From positions 124,001 through 188,000 of the forward strand of contig CBDFIO010000001.1 in NCBI GenBank assembly GCA_965248155.1: a DNA stretch of 64,000 nt, given 5' to 3'. The notes below the pieces were generated by a model. The model did no database searches and was not told the DNA's origin. It worked only from the letters and a program-made list of their open reading frames with translations. This document shows, one piece after another, positions 20,426-28,789 of the stretch; the first letter of the stretch is position 1, and the number at the start of each line of letters is the position of its first letter. The position numbers and the translations under genes are program-made. The stretch comes from RFSX01 sp965248155. Lineage in GTDB: Bacteria; Bacteroidota; Bacteroidia; Chitinophagales; Saprospiraceae.

Positions 20426-20773
20426 ATGTACTTAGAGAGCGTTACAATAGCTGTTGTCAAAATGAATGATATGATTAAGTTCTATCATTCGGTTTTTGAA
20501 ATTGATTTTGAAAGTAGAGAAATGTATGGTTCTACATTATATTTTGGAAAGAGTAAAGATTTTGATATCCTACTCTGCCCAGCTGAACTTGCCGGAAATA
20601 CGTCTGCACAAAATAGGTATCAGTTTCATTTTGTAGTGAAAGATCTTGATCACACTTTAAAGATAGCTCTTGCGAGTGGTGGAACTTTAATAAATCCACC
20701 AACCGATATGGGAAACGGAAGAGAAGCTGGAATATATGATCCCGATAAAATTCTATGGTTTTCAGAGAACTAA
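20426..20773 (+). CDS. VOC (glyoxalase/bleomycin-resistance) family protein
   Basis: 115 residues with the beta-alpha-beta-beta-beta VOC pattern twice: VTIAVVKMNDMIKFYHSVF at the start, FDILLCPAE in the first half and YQFHFVVKDLDHTLKIAL opening the second. The end, GIYDPDKILWF, is typical. The substrate cannot be told from the sequence. The next gene, another VOC protein, starts 11 bp downstream, so the two form an operon. Confidence 0.8.
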   Translation: MYLESVTIAVVKMNDMIKFYHSVFEIDFESREMYGSTLYFGKSKDFDILLCPAELAGNTSAQNRYQFHFVVKDLDHTLKIALASGGTLINPPTDMGNGREAGIYDPDKILWFSEN

Positions 20774-20784
20774 AGGTGGCATAG

Positions 20785-21183
20785 ATGAAACAACACATCG
20801 CTAATATGGCATTGGTCGTTAAAGACTATGATGAAGCTATTCACTTTTACACCGATATTCTAGAGTTTGAACTTATTGAAGACACCAAATTATCAGAAAC
20901 TAAAAGATGGGTAAGGGTTTCTCCCAAAGGAGCTACTGAGACATGTCTTCTATTGGCAAAAGCAGACGGCCTTAGTCAGGAAAAAGCTATAGGCAATCAA
21001 TCTGGAGGGAGAGTATTTCTATTTTTATTTACTGATGATTTTTGGCGAGACTATAATAACTACAGCTCTCGTGGTGTAGAATTTATTCGAGAACCAATTG
21101 AAGAACCATATGGTACTGTTGCTGTTTTCGTAGATCTCTACGGAAATAAATGGGATCTTATAGAATCAAAACAAGTTCAGTGA
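20785..21183 (+). CDS. VOC family protein
   Basis: 132 residues, with IANMALVVKDYDEAIHFYTD at the start, a second half beginning GGRVFLFLFTDDF, and the common C-terminal pattern EEPYGTVAVFVDLYGNKWDLI. This resembles the PhnB/lactoylglutathione-lyase-like VOC group. Its TGA stop overlaps a GTG codon that is the best start of the next gene (GTGA at 21180-21183), so the three genes are translationally linked. Confidence 0.85.
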   Translation: MKQHIANMALVVKDYDEAIHFYTDILEFELIEDTKLSETKRWVRVSPKGATETCLLLAKADGLSQEKAIGNQSGGRVFLFLFTDDFWRDYNNYSSRGVEFIREPIEEPYGTVAVFVDLYGNKWDLIESKQVQ

Positions 21184-21542
21184 CATTAGAAGCCAGAAAA
21201 ATCATTTGGGAATCTTTATCTGTTTTATATCTGGATATTGAATTGAATAAACAGACTTTTAGGTCTATTTCTGAAAAGATTCAAAAATCTCCTTTTACTT
21301 ATTCAGAAATCGTGGAAATTAATAAATATGAACTTTTTCCTGTGCTTTATGTGAATCTAGTAGTTGTTGCTGGTGAATGGGCCGGTTTTGATGAAAAATT
21401 TCTGGAGCAATCCTGCTTGAAATCTTATCAGAATCGTAAAAATGTGCTTAATAGATTGAAAATCAATCTCTTGTATTTAATTTTCGGAGCCAATATTACC
21501 AAAGACCTCAGAAATATACAGGCCAATCTATCAGAAAATTGA
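21180..21542 (+). CDS. Small conserved protein (DUF7079-like)
   Basis: About 120 residues from the GTG at 21180, which overlaps the VOC stop codon as GTGA. An ATG 30 bp further upstream (21150) is in frame but lies inside the VOC gene. The sequence has WESLSVLYLDIELN, FRSISEKIQKSPFTYSEI and VVVAGEWAGFDEKFL, which I associate with the DUF7079 family (a WxxLSxLFLDTEL and VAGxWxGF pattern). No enzymatic motif is visible. The function is unknown, and the family name comes from memory of the pattern, not from a search. Confidence 0.62.
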   Translation: MTLEARKIIWESLSVLYLDIELNKQTFRSISEKIQKSPFTYSEIVEINKYELFPVLYVNLVVVAGEWAGFDEKFLEQSCLKSYQNRKNVLNRLKINLLYLIFGANITKDLRNIQANLSEN

Positions 21543-21680
21543 ATAGACATTAAGAAAAATTAAAATATATGTCGTATTTTTCATCATATTATATCGTTTT
21601 TATCGTCTAATAAAAAATACAAGAGCAGAGGTTCAACAATAAATCCTTAAAACAAGTACGAATCTACTAATAAGTCATCG

Positions 21681-23183
21681 TTGCTGTTAGACGACTTAAT
21701 CGACGATAATGATCGTCGATTAAAAACAAAAGTAATTGAGAGTATAGCTAAATCAATTGTAAACGAGGTGCCTAGTGTTGATATTCCCATGTCATATTCA
21801 ATGAACCCCTATCAAGGATGTGAACATGGTTGTGTTTATTGCTATGCAAGAAATACACATAATTATTGGGGCTATAGTGCGGGTTTAGATTTTGAAACAA
21901 ACATAATCGTCAAGACGAATGCTGCTGAATTGCTTAAAAAGAAGCTTAATTCAAAACATTGGAAACCGAGTCCTATTATGATGTCCGGTAGTACAGACTG
22001 TTACCAGCCTGTCGAAAAGAAATATAAAATTACGCGTTCTCTTCTTCAGTGTTGCTTGGATTTCAAACACCCGGTTGGTCTGATTACAAAAAACAATTTG
22101 ATTCTCAGAGATTTAGATATCCTTAAAGCCTTAAATGAAATGAATCTAGTCACTGTAGCTATATCGATAAACACACTTGACGATACACTAAGACAAAAAC
22201 TAGAACCACGAGCATCATCAATACCATCAAGACTAAAGTTAATAGCGTCTCTTGTAGATAATGATATTCCTGTGACAGCACTTGCAGCTCCAATAATTCC
22301 AGGATTGAATGATCATGATATTTTTCCTTTGGTAAAAAAGCTTGCAGAATTAGGAGTTAATGGTATCGGCCAAATCGTCATTAGATTAAATGGTGATGTA
22401 GCAAAAATCTTTGAACACTGGTTGAATCAGTATTTTCCAGACAGGGCCAAAAAAGTAATAAATAAAATCAAAGAGCTACATGGTGGCCAGGTCAATGACA
22501 ACAGGTTCAAGAAGAGGATGAAAGGCGAAGGAAAAATCGCAGAAATCATCCATCAGCAGTTCAAACTTGCAAAAAGTAAATACCTAACGGAGTTACCCTT
22601 TGAGTATAATCTTGACTCATATCTAAAATTTAAAAATCCGCAATTTAAATTTATTTTCAAACGATTAAATTTAAAAATGAATTTTACATTGAGACCCATA
22701 GAAGTAGGGGATTTAGAATGCCTCCTCAAATACGCCAATAACGCCGGGGTTGCAGGTAATCTAACAAATAGGTTCCCCTACCCTTATACTGAAAACGATG
22801 GCATCGAATTCATCAAATTTGCAACAAAGGAAAATCCCAGAAACATAATGGCTATCGATATTGAAACAGAACTTTCAGGATGTATTGGCATTCACCCTCA
22901 ATCCGATATATTTCATAAAAATGCAGAATTAGGTTATTGGCTGGCTGAAAAATATTGGTCTAAAGGAATAATGACAAATGCAATAAAGCAGATGGTTGAT
23001 TATGGTTTTAAAAACTGGGATATTGATAGGATTTTCGCGAAACCATTTGGAAGAAATATAGGCTCACAAAAAGCTCTGGAAAAATCCGGTTTTAAATTAG
23101 AAGCGCGATTAGAAAAAACCATTTTCAAGAATAGTCAATATGAAGATGAATTGATATATGGTTTCAGACGATCAGATTTATAA
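21681..23183 (+). CDS. Radical SAM protein (PA0069/SPL-like) fused to a GNAT acetyltransferase
   Basis: 500 residues. Residues 30-320 match the PA0069 family of radical SAM proteins: MSYSMNPYQGCEHGCVYCYA contains the C-x3-C-x2-C cluster motif, followed by SAGLDFETNIIVK and APIIPGLNDHDI. From about residue 333 (MNFTLRPIEVGDLECLL) a complete GNAT N-acetyltransferase follows, with AELGYWLAEKYWSKGIMT and NIGSQKALEKSGFKLEARLE. The two parts are in one frame. The given start is a TTG. Upstream the same frame reads YKSRGSTINP, TAA (21648-21650), NKYESTNKSS, which resembles the usual family N-terminus with one stop in it. The real start is therefore uncertain. Confidence 0.8.
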   Translation: MLLDDLIDDNDRRLKTKVIESIAKSIVNEVPSVDIPMSYSMNPYQGCEHGCVYCYARNTHNYWGYSAGLDFETNIIVKTNAAELLKKKLNSKHWKPSPIMMSGSTDCYQPVEKKYKITRSLLQCCLDFKHPVGLITKNNLILRDLDILKALNEMNLVTVAISINTLDDTLRQKLEPRASSIPSRLKLIASLVDNDIPVTALAAPIIPGLNDHDIFPLVKKLAELGVNGIGQIVIRLNGDVAKIFEHWLNQYFPDRAKKVINKIKELHGGQVNDNRFKKRMKGEGKIAEIIHQQFKLAKSKYLTELPFEYNLDSYLKFKNPQFKFIFKRLNLKMNFTLRPIEVGDLECLLKYANNAGVAGNLTNRFPYPYTENDGIEFIKFATKENPRNIMAIDIETELSGCIGIHPQSDIFHKNAELGYWLAEKYWSKGIMTNAIKQMVDYGFKNWDIDRIFAKPFGRNIGSQKALEKSGFKLEARLEKTIFKNSQYEDELIYGFRRSDL

Positions 23184-24122
23184 CTAAAAAGGGAGTTTGG
23201 ACAAATCTACATTTCCACCAGAAAGAATTATTCCAATTTTCTTATTCGCAAACAGTTCTTTTTTCTTCAATACTGCAGCAAATGGCACAGCACTTGATGG
23301 TTCAATCACAATTTTCATACGCTCCCATAATATTCTCATTGCTGCAATTATTTCTTTCTCTTCCACAGTAATTATTCGATCTACAAGTTTTTGAATAATT
23401 GGAAAATTTATATCGCCAAGATGTGTTCTCAACCCATCTGCAATAGTTTCAGCGGTTATATTGTATTCAATTTTTCCGGATTTAAGAGATCTAAATGCAT
23501 CGTCTGCTTGTGCCGGTTCAGCACCAATAGTTTTACAATCGACTCCAAATGATCTGGCTGCCATTGCAGTCCCCGCAAGCAAGCCACCTCCCCCTACTGG
23601 AACTAAGATACAATCCAGGTCTCCCGAAGATTCCAGCAATTCGACAGCCGCAGTCCCTTGCCCAAGTATCACATCAATATCATTAGAAGGATGAAGCATA
23701 GAAGCTCCCTTTTCTTTAACGATAAGCTTTGTGGCTTCCTCACGAGCTTCGATCGTCGGAGTACATTCCGTAATAATTCCACCATAATCTCTTACAGCTT
23801 CTTTTTTAACGGCGGGCGCATTAGAGGGCATAACTATGAAGGCTTCTACATTTAGTTTTCGAGCTGCTAAGGAGACCGCCTGAGCAAAATTGCCTGAACT
23901 ATGAGTTACGACTCCTCTTTGCCGTTGTTCATCACTTAATTGCAAAATAGCATTTGCAGCACCCCGCATTTTAAAGGCGCCCATTTTCTGAAAATTTTCG
24001 CATTTAAAATAAAGTTGCGCTCCGGTCATTTGATCTATTAGTTCAGATGTTAATACCGGCGTTCGATGGATTAATGATTCAATCCGTTTCGAAGTATCTA
24101 AGAGTTGAGATTTATAGTCCAT
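23184..24122 (-). CDS. Threonine/serine dehydratase (PLP-dependent, no ACT domain)
   Basis: About 312 residues from the ATG at 24122 (MDYKSQLLDTSKRI). A longer frame to 24161 exists but would overlap ridA. Fold-type II PLP signatures are clear: the PLP lysine in FQKMGAFKMRGAANA, the SSGNFAQAVSLAA loop, and the phosphate-binding GGGGLLAGTAMAA. The length and the absence of a C-terminal regulatory domain fit catabolic threonine dehydratase or serine racemase/dehydratase. It deaminates threonine or serine to 2-oxobutyrate or pyruvate through a reactive enamine. It begins 2 bp after the stop of ridA. Confidence 0.9.
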   Translation of the reverse strand: MDYKSQLLDTSKRIESLIHRTPVLTSELIDQMTGAQLYFKCENFQKMGAFKMRGAANAILQLSDEQRQRGVVTHSSGNFAQAVSLAARKLNVEAFIVMPSNAPAVKKEAVRDYGGIITECTPTIEAREEATKLIVKEKGASMLHPSNDIDVILGQGTAAVELLESSGDLDCILVPVGGGGLLAGTAMAARSFGVDCKTIGAEPAQADDAFRSLKSGKIEYNITAETIADGLRTHLGDINFPIIQKLVDRIITVEEKEIIAAMRILWERMKIVIEPSSAVPFAAVLKKKELFANKKIGIILSGGNVDLSKLPF

Positions 24123-24124
24123 AA

Positions 24125-24496
24125 TTAAACTGCTGCAATTGCTTCTGTTTCTATTAAACAACCATAATGTAGTTCTCTTGTTGGAATTACAGCCCTCACA
24201 GGTTTGTGCGTTCCAAAAAATTCAGAATATACGCCATTTACATTTCCCCATAATTCAATATTTGAAATGTATAATCGGATTTGGATGATATTATTCTTAT
24301 TGCTACCGGCTTCAGTCACAATATGTTCAATTTTCTGAAGGACTAAGCGGGTTTGTTCTTCGATGCTTGTCGGTACTTCTTTTGTATCTGAAAGTAAAGG
24401 GAGCTGTCCAGCCAGGTATAAGACGCCATTATGTTCTATGCAGCTCGAATAGTGGCCGTTGACAATTGGCATATTATCAGTTTTAATAATTTCCAT
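24125..24496 (-). CDS. ridA: RidA-family enamine/imine deaminase
   Basis: 123 residues, the standard RidA length. Visible motifs are YLAGQLPLLSD, the TRLVLQKIEHIVTEAG helix, VNGVYSEFFG, and KPVRAVIPTRELHYGCLIET, which contains the active-site Arg and the final glutamate region. RidA hydrolyses 2-aminoacrylate and 2-aminocrotonate, the products released by threonine/serine dehydratases. It sits directly upstream of such a dehydratase with a 2-bp gap, so function and context agree. Confidence 0.92.
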   Translation of the reverse strand: MEIIKTDNMPIVNGHYSSCIEHNGVLYLAGQLPLLSDTKEVPTSIEEQTRLVLQKIEHIVTEAGSNKNNIIQIRLYISNIELWGNVNGVYSEFFGTHKPVRAVIPTRELHYGCLIETEAIAAV

Positions 24497-24558
24497 AGAA
24501 ATGAATTATGATCCAAAAATAGGCTTTCAGAATCAATCGATGGGCAGATTTTTAGAGT

Positions 24559-25875
24559 CTACAGAAGCTTATTTGCGAGATCTGACAATTCAGATCTTTC
24601 CCCTTTTTCAAGTTTAATATGGGCAAAGAGGTGATTTCCTTTCATTTTATCGATAAGATAAGTAAGTCCATTGCTTTGAGCATCCATGTAAGGACTATCG
24701 ATCTGATGTATATCTCCCGTAAAAATTATCTTTGTTCCTTCTCCAGCTCTGGTAATCACTGTTTTAATTTCATGAGGGGTAAGGTTTTGAGTTTCATCAA
24801 TGATGAAAAAAGCATTTGTCAAACTCCTTCCTCGAATGAATGTTAGAGCCGTTAAAGTTAATTCTCCTCTTTCCTGAAGATCGTCAATGATCTTGTTCTT
24901 TTTTTCGTTTTGTTTGAACTGAGATCTGATAAATTTCAAATTATCCCAAAGCGGCTCCATATAAGGAGATATCTTATCATTAGCATCTCCTGGTAAAAAA
25001 CCAATATCTCTGTTACTTAAAGGAACAATTGGTCTTGAAAGAATGATCTGATCATATTTGTTCTTTTGTTCTAAGGCGGCAGCCAACGCCAAAAGGGTTT
25101 TCCCTGTGCCAGCAACTCCTTGTAGTGCAATTAATTTGATATCTGCATTCTGGAGGGCATCCATTGCAAATGTCTGTTCTGCATTCTTTGGTTTTATACC
25201 ATAAGCATACATTTTATCTACCCGCTCAATCTTGTCAGTTACACTATTATATCTTGCTAAAGCGGATTCTGTGCAATTATTTAAAATGTAATAACCATTA
25301 GCTACTTTGTAATCTTTGAGTATCCCATTCTCTTTTATCGACTTATCAGAATAGAGAGAGCGAATAACTTCAGCATCAAGATTATGTAAAGCCGTTGTGC
25401 CTTCTGACAGATTATCGATATCTGTAACCTTTCCGGTAAGATAGTCTTCAGACATCAGACCAAGAGCCTTGGCTTTGATTCTGAGATTGATATCTTTAGT
25501 AACAAGAACAACTTTTGTTTTTTTATGCTTGTCTCTGAGAGCCAGAGCAACATTCAATATTTTATGGTCATTTTTTTCGTTTCCGTAGATCGTTTTGGCA
25601 TCCGTTTCCTTAGAATCGGAATTCATAATGATCTTAAGTCTGCCTTTGTTCTTTCCAAGGCTAATCCACTTATTCAAGCCTTGATTTTCAGACAATTTAT
25701 CTAAAAACCGGACGACACTTCTCGCTTCAAATTTTTTTGTATCGTTTCCAATTTTAAAATTATCTAATTCCTCAAGGACAGTAATCGGAATTATGATATC
25801 GTTGTCTTCAAAATTAATAATTGCATTATGGTCGAAAAGTAAAACTGAGGTGTCGCGGACATATAGTTTTGGCAT
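24559..25875 (-). CDS. PIN domain-PhoH ATPase fusion (PhoH2/YlaK-like)
   Basis: About 438 residues from the ATG at 25875 (MPKLYVRDTSVLLFDHNAI). The longer frame to 25932 adds a stretch unlike the family. Residues 1-150 form a PIN ribonuclease domain with acidic residues in RDTSVLLFD, LEELDNFK, GNEKNDHKIL and VTKDINLR. The PhoH ATPase part has Walker A GVAGTGKTLLALA, Walker B FFIIDETQNL and an RAGEGTKIIFTGDIHQID block. PhoH2 proteins are RNA helicase-nucleases. It is a single gene, divergent from the DUF2306 gene at 25971. Confidence 0.92.
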   Translation of the reverse strand: MPKLYVRDTSVLLFDHNAIINFEDNDIIIPITVLEELDNFKIGNDTKKFEARSVVRFLDKLSENQGLNKWISLGKNKGRLKIIMNSDSKETDAKTIYGNEKNDHKILNVALALRDKHKKTKVVLVTKDINLRIKAKALGLMSEDYLTGKVTDIDNLSEGTTALHNLDAEVIRSLYSDKSIKENGILKDYKVANGYYILNNCTESALARYNSVTDKIERVDKMYAYGIKPKNAEQTFAMDALQNADIKLIALQGVAGTGKTLLALAAALEQKNKYDQIILSRPIVPLSNRDIGFLPGDANDKISPYMEPLWDNLKFIRSQFKQNEKKNKIIDDLQERGELTLTALTFIRGRSLTNAFFIIDETQNLTPHEIKTVITRAGEGTKIIFTGDIHQIDSPYMDAQSNGLTYLIDKMKGNHLFAHIKLEKGERSELSDLANKLL

Positions 25876-25970
25876 GAATGCTGGTTTGTTTATTAATATA
25901 TTATGAAAATATATAATATGTTCTAAAAACAAAAACTTCTGGCTATATTATATTCAATTAATTAAAAAAT

Positions 25971-26570
25971 ATGTCACGCTTTCTATTTTTCTTACTTGCG
26001 TTTTTTGGTATCGGAGTTGGATTGTATCCTTTGGCCTATCTTATTACAGATATGAGTGGATCTTTGTTAGGCTTAAAAAAAGCAGATCTTTTAAACAGCG
26101 CTTACTATCTTCCGATATTCTACACGCATATTTTTGCCGGGGCCATTGCTCTATTTGTGGGTTGGAGTCAATTCAGTAAAAAAATTAGAAGTTGGAATCT
26201 GAATTTTCACAGAAATGTTGGAAAAACATATGTAATCGCCGTATTGCTAAGCGGTTTTTCAGGATTCTTTATAGCCTTATTTGCCTCGGGTGGAATTGTA
26301 GCTCAGAGCGGCTTTACAAGCATGTCTATTGTCTGGCTATACACAACTATTCGGGCATTCTTATCTGTAAGGAAAGGAGATATTGCAAATCATCAAAAAT
26401 GGATGATCAGGAGTTACGCTGTTTGTTTTGCTGCAGTTACACTACGCTTATGGTTACCAATATTCGGTGGAGTCTTTCATATGGAGTTCTTAGAAGGATA
26501 TCGAATCATAGCATGGCTCTGCTGGGTACCTAATTTGTTTGTGGCTGAATACTTTGTTAGAAAGATCTAA
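25971..26570 (+). CDS. DUF2306-type membrane protein
   Basis: 199 residues with about five to six hydrophobic segments: residues 2-25, 47-65, 83-105, 108-125, 144-165 and the end. Conserved family features include YTHIFAGAIALFVGWSQF, HRNVGKTYV and the HQKWMIRSYAVCFAAVTLRL segment, whose His residues may bind a cofactor or metal. The role is unknown. It is divergent from the PhoH gene and 9 bp upstream of the DinB-like gene. Confidence 0.82.
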   Translation: MSRFLFFLLAFFGIGVGLYPLAYLITDMSGSLLGLKKADLLNSAYYLPIFYTHIFAGAIALFVGWSQFSKKIRSWNLNFHRNVGKTYVIAVLLSGFSGFFIALFASGGIVAQSGFTSMSIVWLYTTIRAFLSVRKGDIANHQKWMIRSYAVCFAAVTLRLWLPIFGGVFHMEFLEGYRIIAWLCWVPNLFVAEYFVRKI

Positions 26571-26579
26571 TTCTGATAA

Positions 26580-27077
26580 ATGGAAAATCTAGGATTTATC
26601 CTCAAAGACGTCGTCAATAAAAGTGTTCGTGAATTAAAAACGCTATCAGATGTTGAAGTTGAATATAAAGAGAATCCATCCAAGTGGTCGAAAAAAGAAA
26701 TACTTGGCCATCTCATTGATTCCGCCAATAATAATCTGAGAAGATTTGTTAATGCCTCAAGCAAAGAGGATTTAATATTTGAAGCTATGATCAAGAAGTC
26801 TGGGTTGCCGCTCAGAATTATCAAAATCATAATTGGGGAGATATAGTAAAACTATGGGAAGGCAATAATTTGCATCTATCTAGGGTCATCGACAATCTGG
26901 ATGCAGACCTCAAATCTAAATTACACAAGCGTCACAATCTTGACAAAATTGCTTTCAAAGCTTTAAAAGCTGAGACGCCAATAAGTTTAAATTATTTGAT
27001 TGAGGATTATATTTTCCACCTCGAAACATCATCTTTCTCAAATATTGCATCAATATGAACCTCGCCTTGGAAATTGA
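26580..27077 (+). pseudogene. DinB-family (DUF664-like) protein with two frameshifts
   Basis: The first frame reads KENPSKWSKKEILGHLIDS, the conserved DinB start with a metal-binding His, up to SKEDLIFEA. The correct continuation YDQEVWVAAQNYQNHNWGDI is in another frame, as expected if one G of GGC was lost near 26783. The frame then runs to HLE near 27023, where an extra A shifts it again, and the true end HHLSQILHQYEPRLGN stops at 27077. Restored, this is about 165 residues with the three His residues of the DinB four-helix bundle. As read, no full product can be made. An assembly error is possible. Confidence 0.82.
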
Positions 27078-27094
27078 AAGGAGTACTACAATTG

Positions 27095-27913
27095 TCAAGG
27101 CTTTACGGCAATGACTTCCACCATCTGAGGACAATGAATGGTTGATCCATTCATAAATTCAAGTTCTTCAAAATCGGAAAGTGCAGCTTCAACCTCTTCG
27201 TGAGTCAAATAAGTTGCATCTATTAATTTTGGAAAATAAATATGGAAAAAACTTTTAGGCCAATGCCAGCTAAGATCGTTAGGCGATGCTATTTTGGACA
27301 TAGGCCGTATAGATATAACCTCTAAGCCTTCATCATAAAAAATCTGTGGTAGTCGTCTTCCAATGTCAATATCTCCTTCCTGATCTTTAAAGCTTTTAAG
27401 GGCCCCTTCAATTCCTTTAGCAATTCCCGGAAGATGTGGTTCGGTTTGTAAAGTTGACCAATCATAATATTCATGGCTTACAAAAACACCCCCCGACTTC
27501 ATTGATTTAATTATCTTGGAAACGACTTCCTCCGGATTATTTACCCACGCCAAAACCCATCTGCAATACACTCCATCCAGGCTATCATCAGTTAGAACCA
27601 TGTGATCAAAATCAACATTCTGGACTTCAATATTCAATCCATGAAACTGACTATCCTTTTCTAAAAAATCAGTAAAATGTTTTGATTTATCAACAGCGAT
27701 TACCTTTCCTTCTTTACCAACCATATAGGCCAGTTCCATACTACAAAATCCAGGCCCAGATCCAAGGTCTAAAATTGTCTGGCCATTACTAAATTCAGCT
27801 GTTTTCCAGGATCGTCTTGTTTCACTTCCCCAAACCTGATGCTGTAATCCCAGTCTGTGCAATTCCTCACGTTCAGTTCCTAAAATGTAGGCATTATTTT
27901 CTGCTTGACTCAT
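27095..27913 (-). CDS. SAM-dependent methyltransferase
   Basis: 272 residues. Motif I is ILDLGSGPGFCSMELAYMVG (residues 47-66). Acidic post-I is VIAVDKSKHF, motif II is DGVYCRWVLAWV (residues 107-118), and motif III lies around KSGGVFVSHEYYDW. The acceptor cannot be inferred. The C-terminal half is long for this class and may bind the substrate. It is convergent with the DinB-like gene (18 bp apart). Confidence 0.88.
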   Translation of the reverse strand: MSQAENNAYILGTEREELHRLGLQHQVWGSETRRSWKTAEFSNGQTILDLGSGPGFCSMELAYMVGKEGKVIAVDKSKHFTDFLEKDSQFHGLNIEVQNVDFDHMVLTDDSLDGVYCRWVLAWVNNPEEVVSKIIKSMKSGGVFVSHEYYDWSTLQTEPHLPGIAKGIEGALKSFKDQEGDIDIGRRLPQIFYDEGLEVISIRPMSKIASPNDLSWHWPKSFFHIYFPKLIDATYLTHEEVEAALSDFEELEFMNGSTIHCPQMVEVIAVKP

Positions 27914-27993
27914 TATTATTTGAATATTTGGAAACCGAAATTAATTAAAATGTAAGAATGTTTATTAACTTATCATAAGACTTGAATATGCCT

Positions 27994-28419
27994 ATGAAAT
28001 ATATATTTGTTTTTGCTTCATTTTTATTCTTTTCACAATTACTTGTTGCACAAGCAGAGCGCCTTCATCCTATAGATTCTGACTTGGAAAATTGTCTTGA
28101 AAAAGAAGAAAATTATACAACACGAGGAATGGTTAAATGTATCCAATCAGCTTCAGAAAGATGGGATAAAGAACTCAATGTTCAATACAAAACCCTTGGT
28201 GATCTGCTGACAGAAGAACAATTTCAACAGATCCGCAAAGCGCAAAGAAACTGGATGAAATACAGAGATGCTGAATTTGAATTCATCGATAACTATTTTT
28301 CAAGAATAGATGGTTCGGTTAGAAACATCCTTTCAGCAACGAAGAAAATGGAAATAGTAAAAAGCCGGACTAAAGAGTTGAGAGCATATATTGAATTTCC
28401 TGAAATAGAAGAAAAATAA
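27994..28419 (+). CDS. Exported LprI-domain (DUF1311) protein
   Basis: About 141 residues from the ATG at 27994, which is directly followed by a signal peptide (KYIFVFASFLFF to VAQA). A TTG at 27982 and an ATG at 27988 are also in frame but add only a few polar residues. The LprI pattern is seen in CLEKEENYTTRGMVKCIQSA, WDKELNVQYKTL and FQQIRKAQRNWMKYRDAEFE. In some bacteria this domain inhibits lysozyme; that role is not shown here. The next gene begins 28 bp downstream. Confidence 0.82.
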   Translation: MKYIFVFASFLFFSQLLVAQAERLHPIDSDLENCLEKEENYTTRGMVKCIQSASERWDKELNVQYKTLGDLLTEEQFQQIRKAQRNWMKYRDAEFEFIDNYFSRIDGSVRNILSATKKMEIVKSRTKELRAYIEFPEIEEK

Positions 28420-28447
28420 TTTTTAATCATCCCGGCAAAATGAAATT

Positions 28448-28789
28448 ATGAAACAGAAACTTGCTAATCTCCTATTTGTCCTCTTATGTGGAATTGTAAT
28501 TTCAATTCTATCCATGTTTGTGTCCAAATTTTTTATTTCTAAAGATGTTGGACTCGCAGGAGGAGCAATGGTTTTGTTTTATGGCTTGGTCGCTATGATT
28601 CTTGGATTAATTGCAGCTTTTTTTCTAAAAAACAAATTGAATGCAAAACAGATCTTTTATACCAACATCCTTCTGAGCATATTAGTCCTTAGTTTTTTTG
28701 TTGTCGTTTACATAAAATTCGACAAATCAATAAATCAAACTCAAAAATTAATAAAGACAGAAGTGCCCCAAGACCTCTTAGCCCATTAA
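28448..28789 (+). CDS. Small membrane protein with three transmembrane segments
   Basis: 113 residues. Hydrophobic helices lie at about residues 7-29, 37-60 and 72-92, followed by a short charged tail. There is no recognised family. Its TAA stop overlaps the ATG of the next gene by one base (TAATG), which indicates translational coupling with that soluble protein. Confidence 0.65.
   Translation: MKQKLANLLFVLLCGIVISILSMFVSKFFISKDVGLAGGAMVLFYGLVAMILGLIAAFFLKNKLNAKQIFYTNILLSILVLSFFVVVYIKFDKSINQTQKLIKTEVPQDLLAH

Noticed and set aside
24123..24161. Longer start of the threonine dehydratase (MFNRNRSNCSS)
   Set aside because: It would overlap the end of ridA and adds residues unlike the family. 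The ATG at 24122 gives the usual start.
25876..25932. Longer start of the PIN-PhoH protein
   Set aside because: The extra 19 residues do not resemble the PIN domain start. The ATG at 25875 (MPKLYVRDTS) does.
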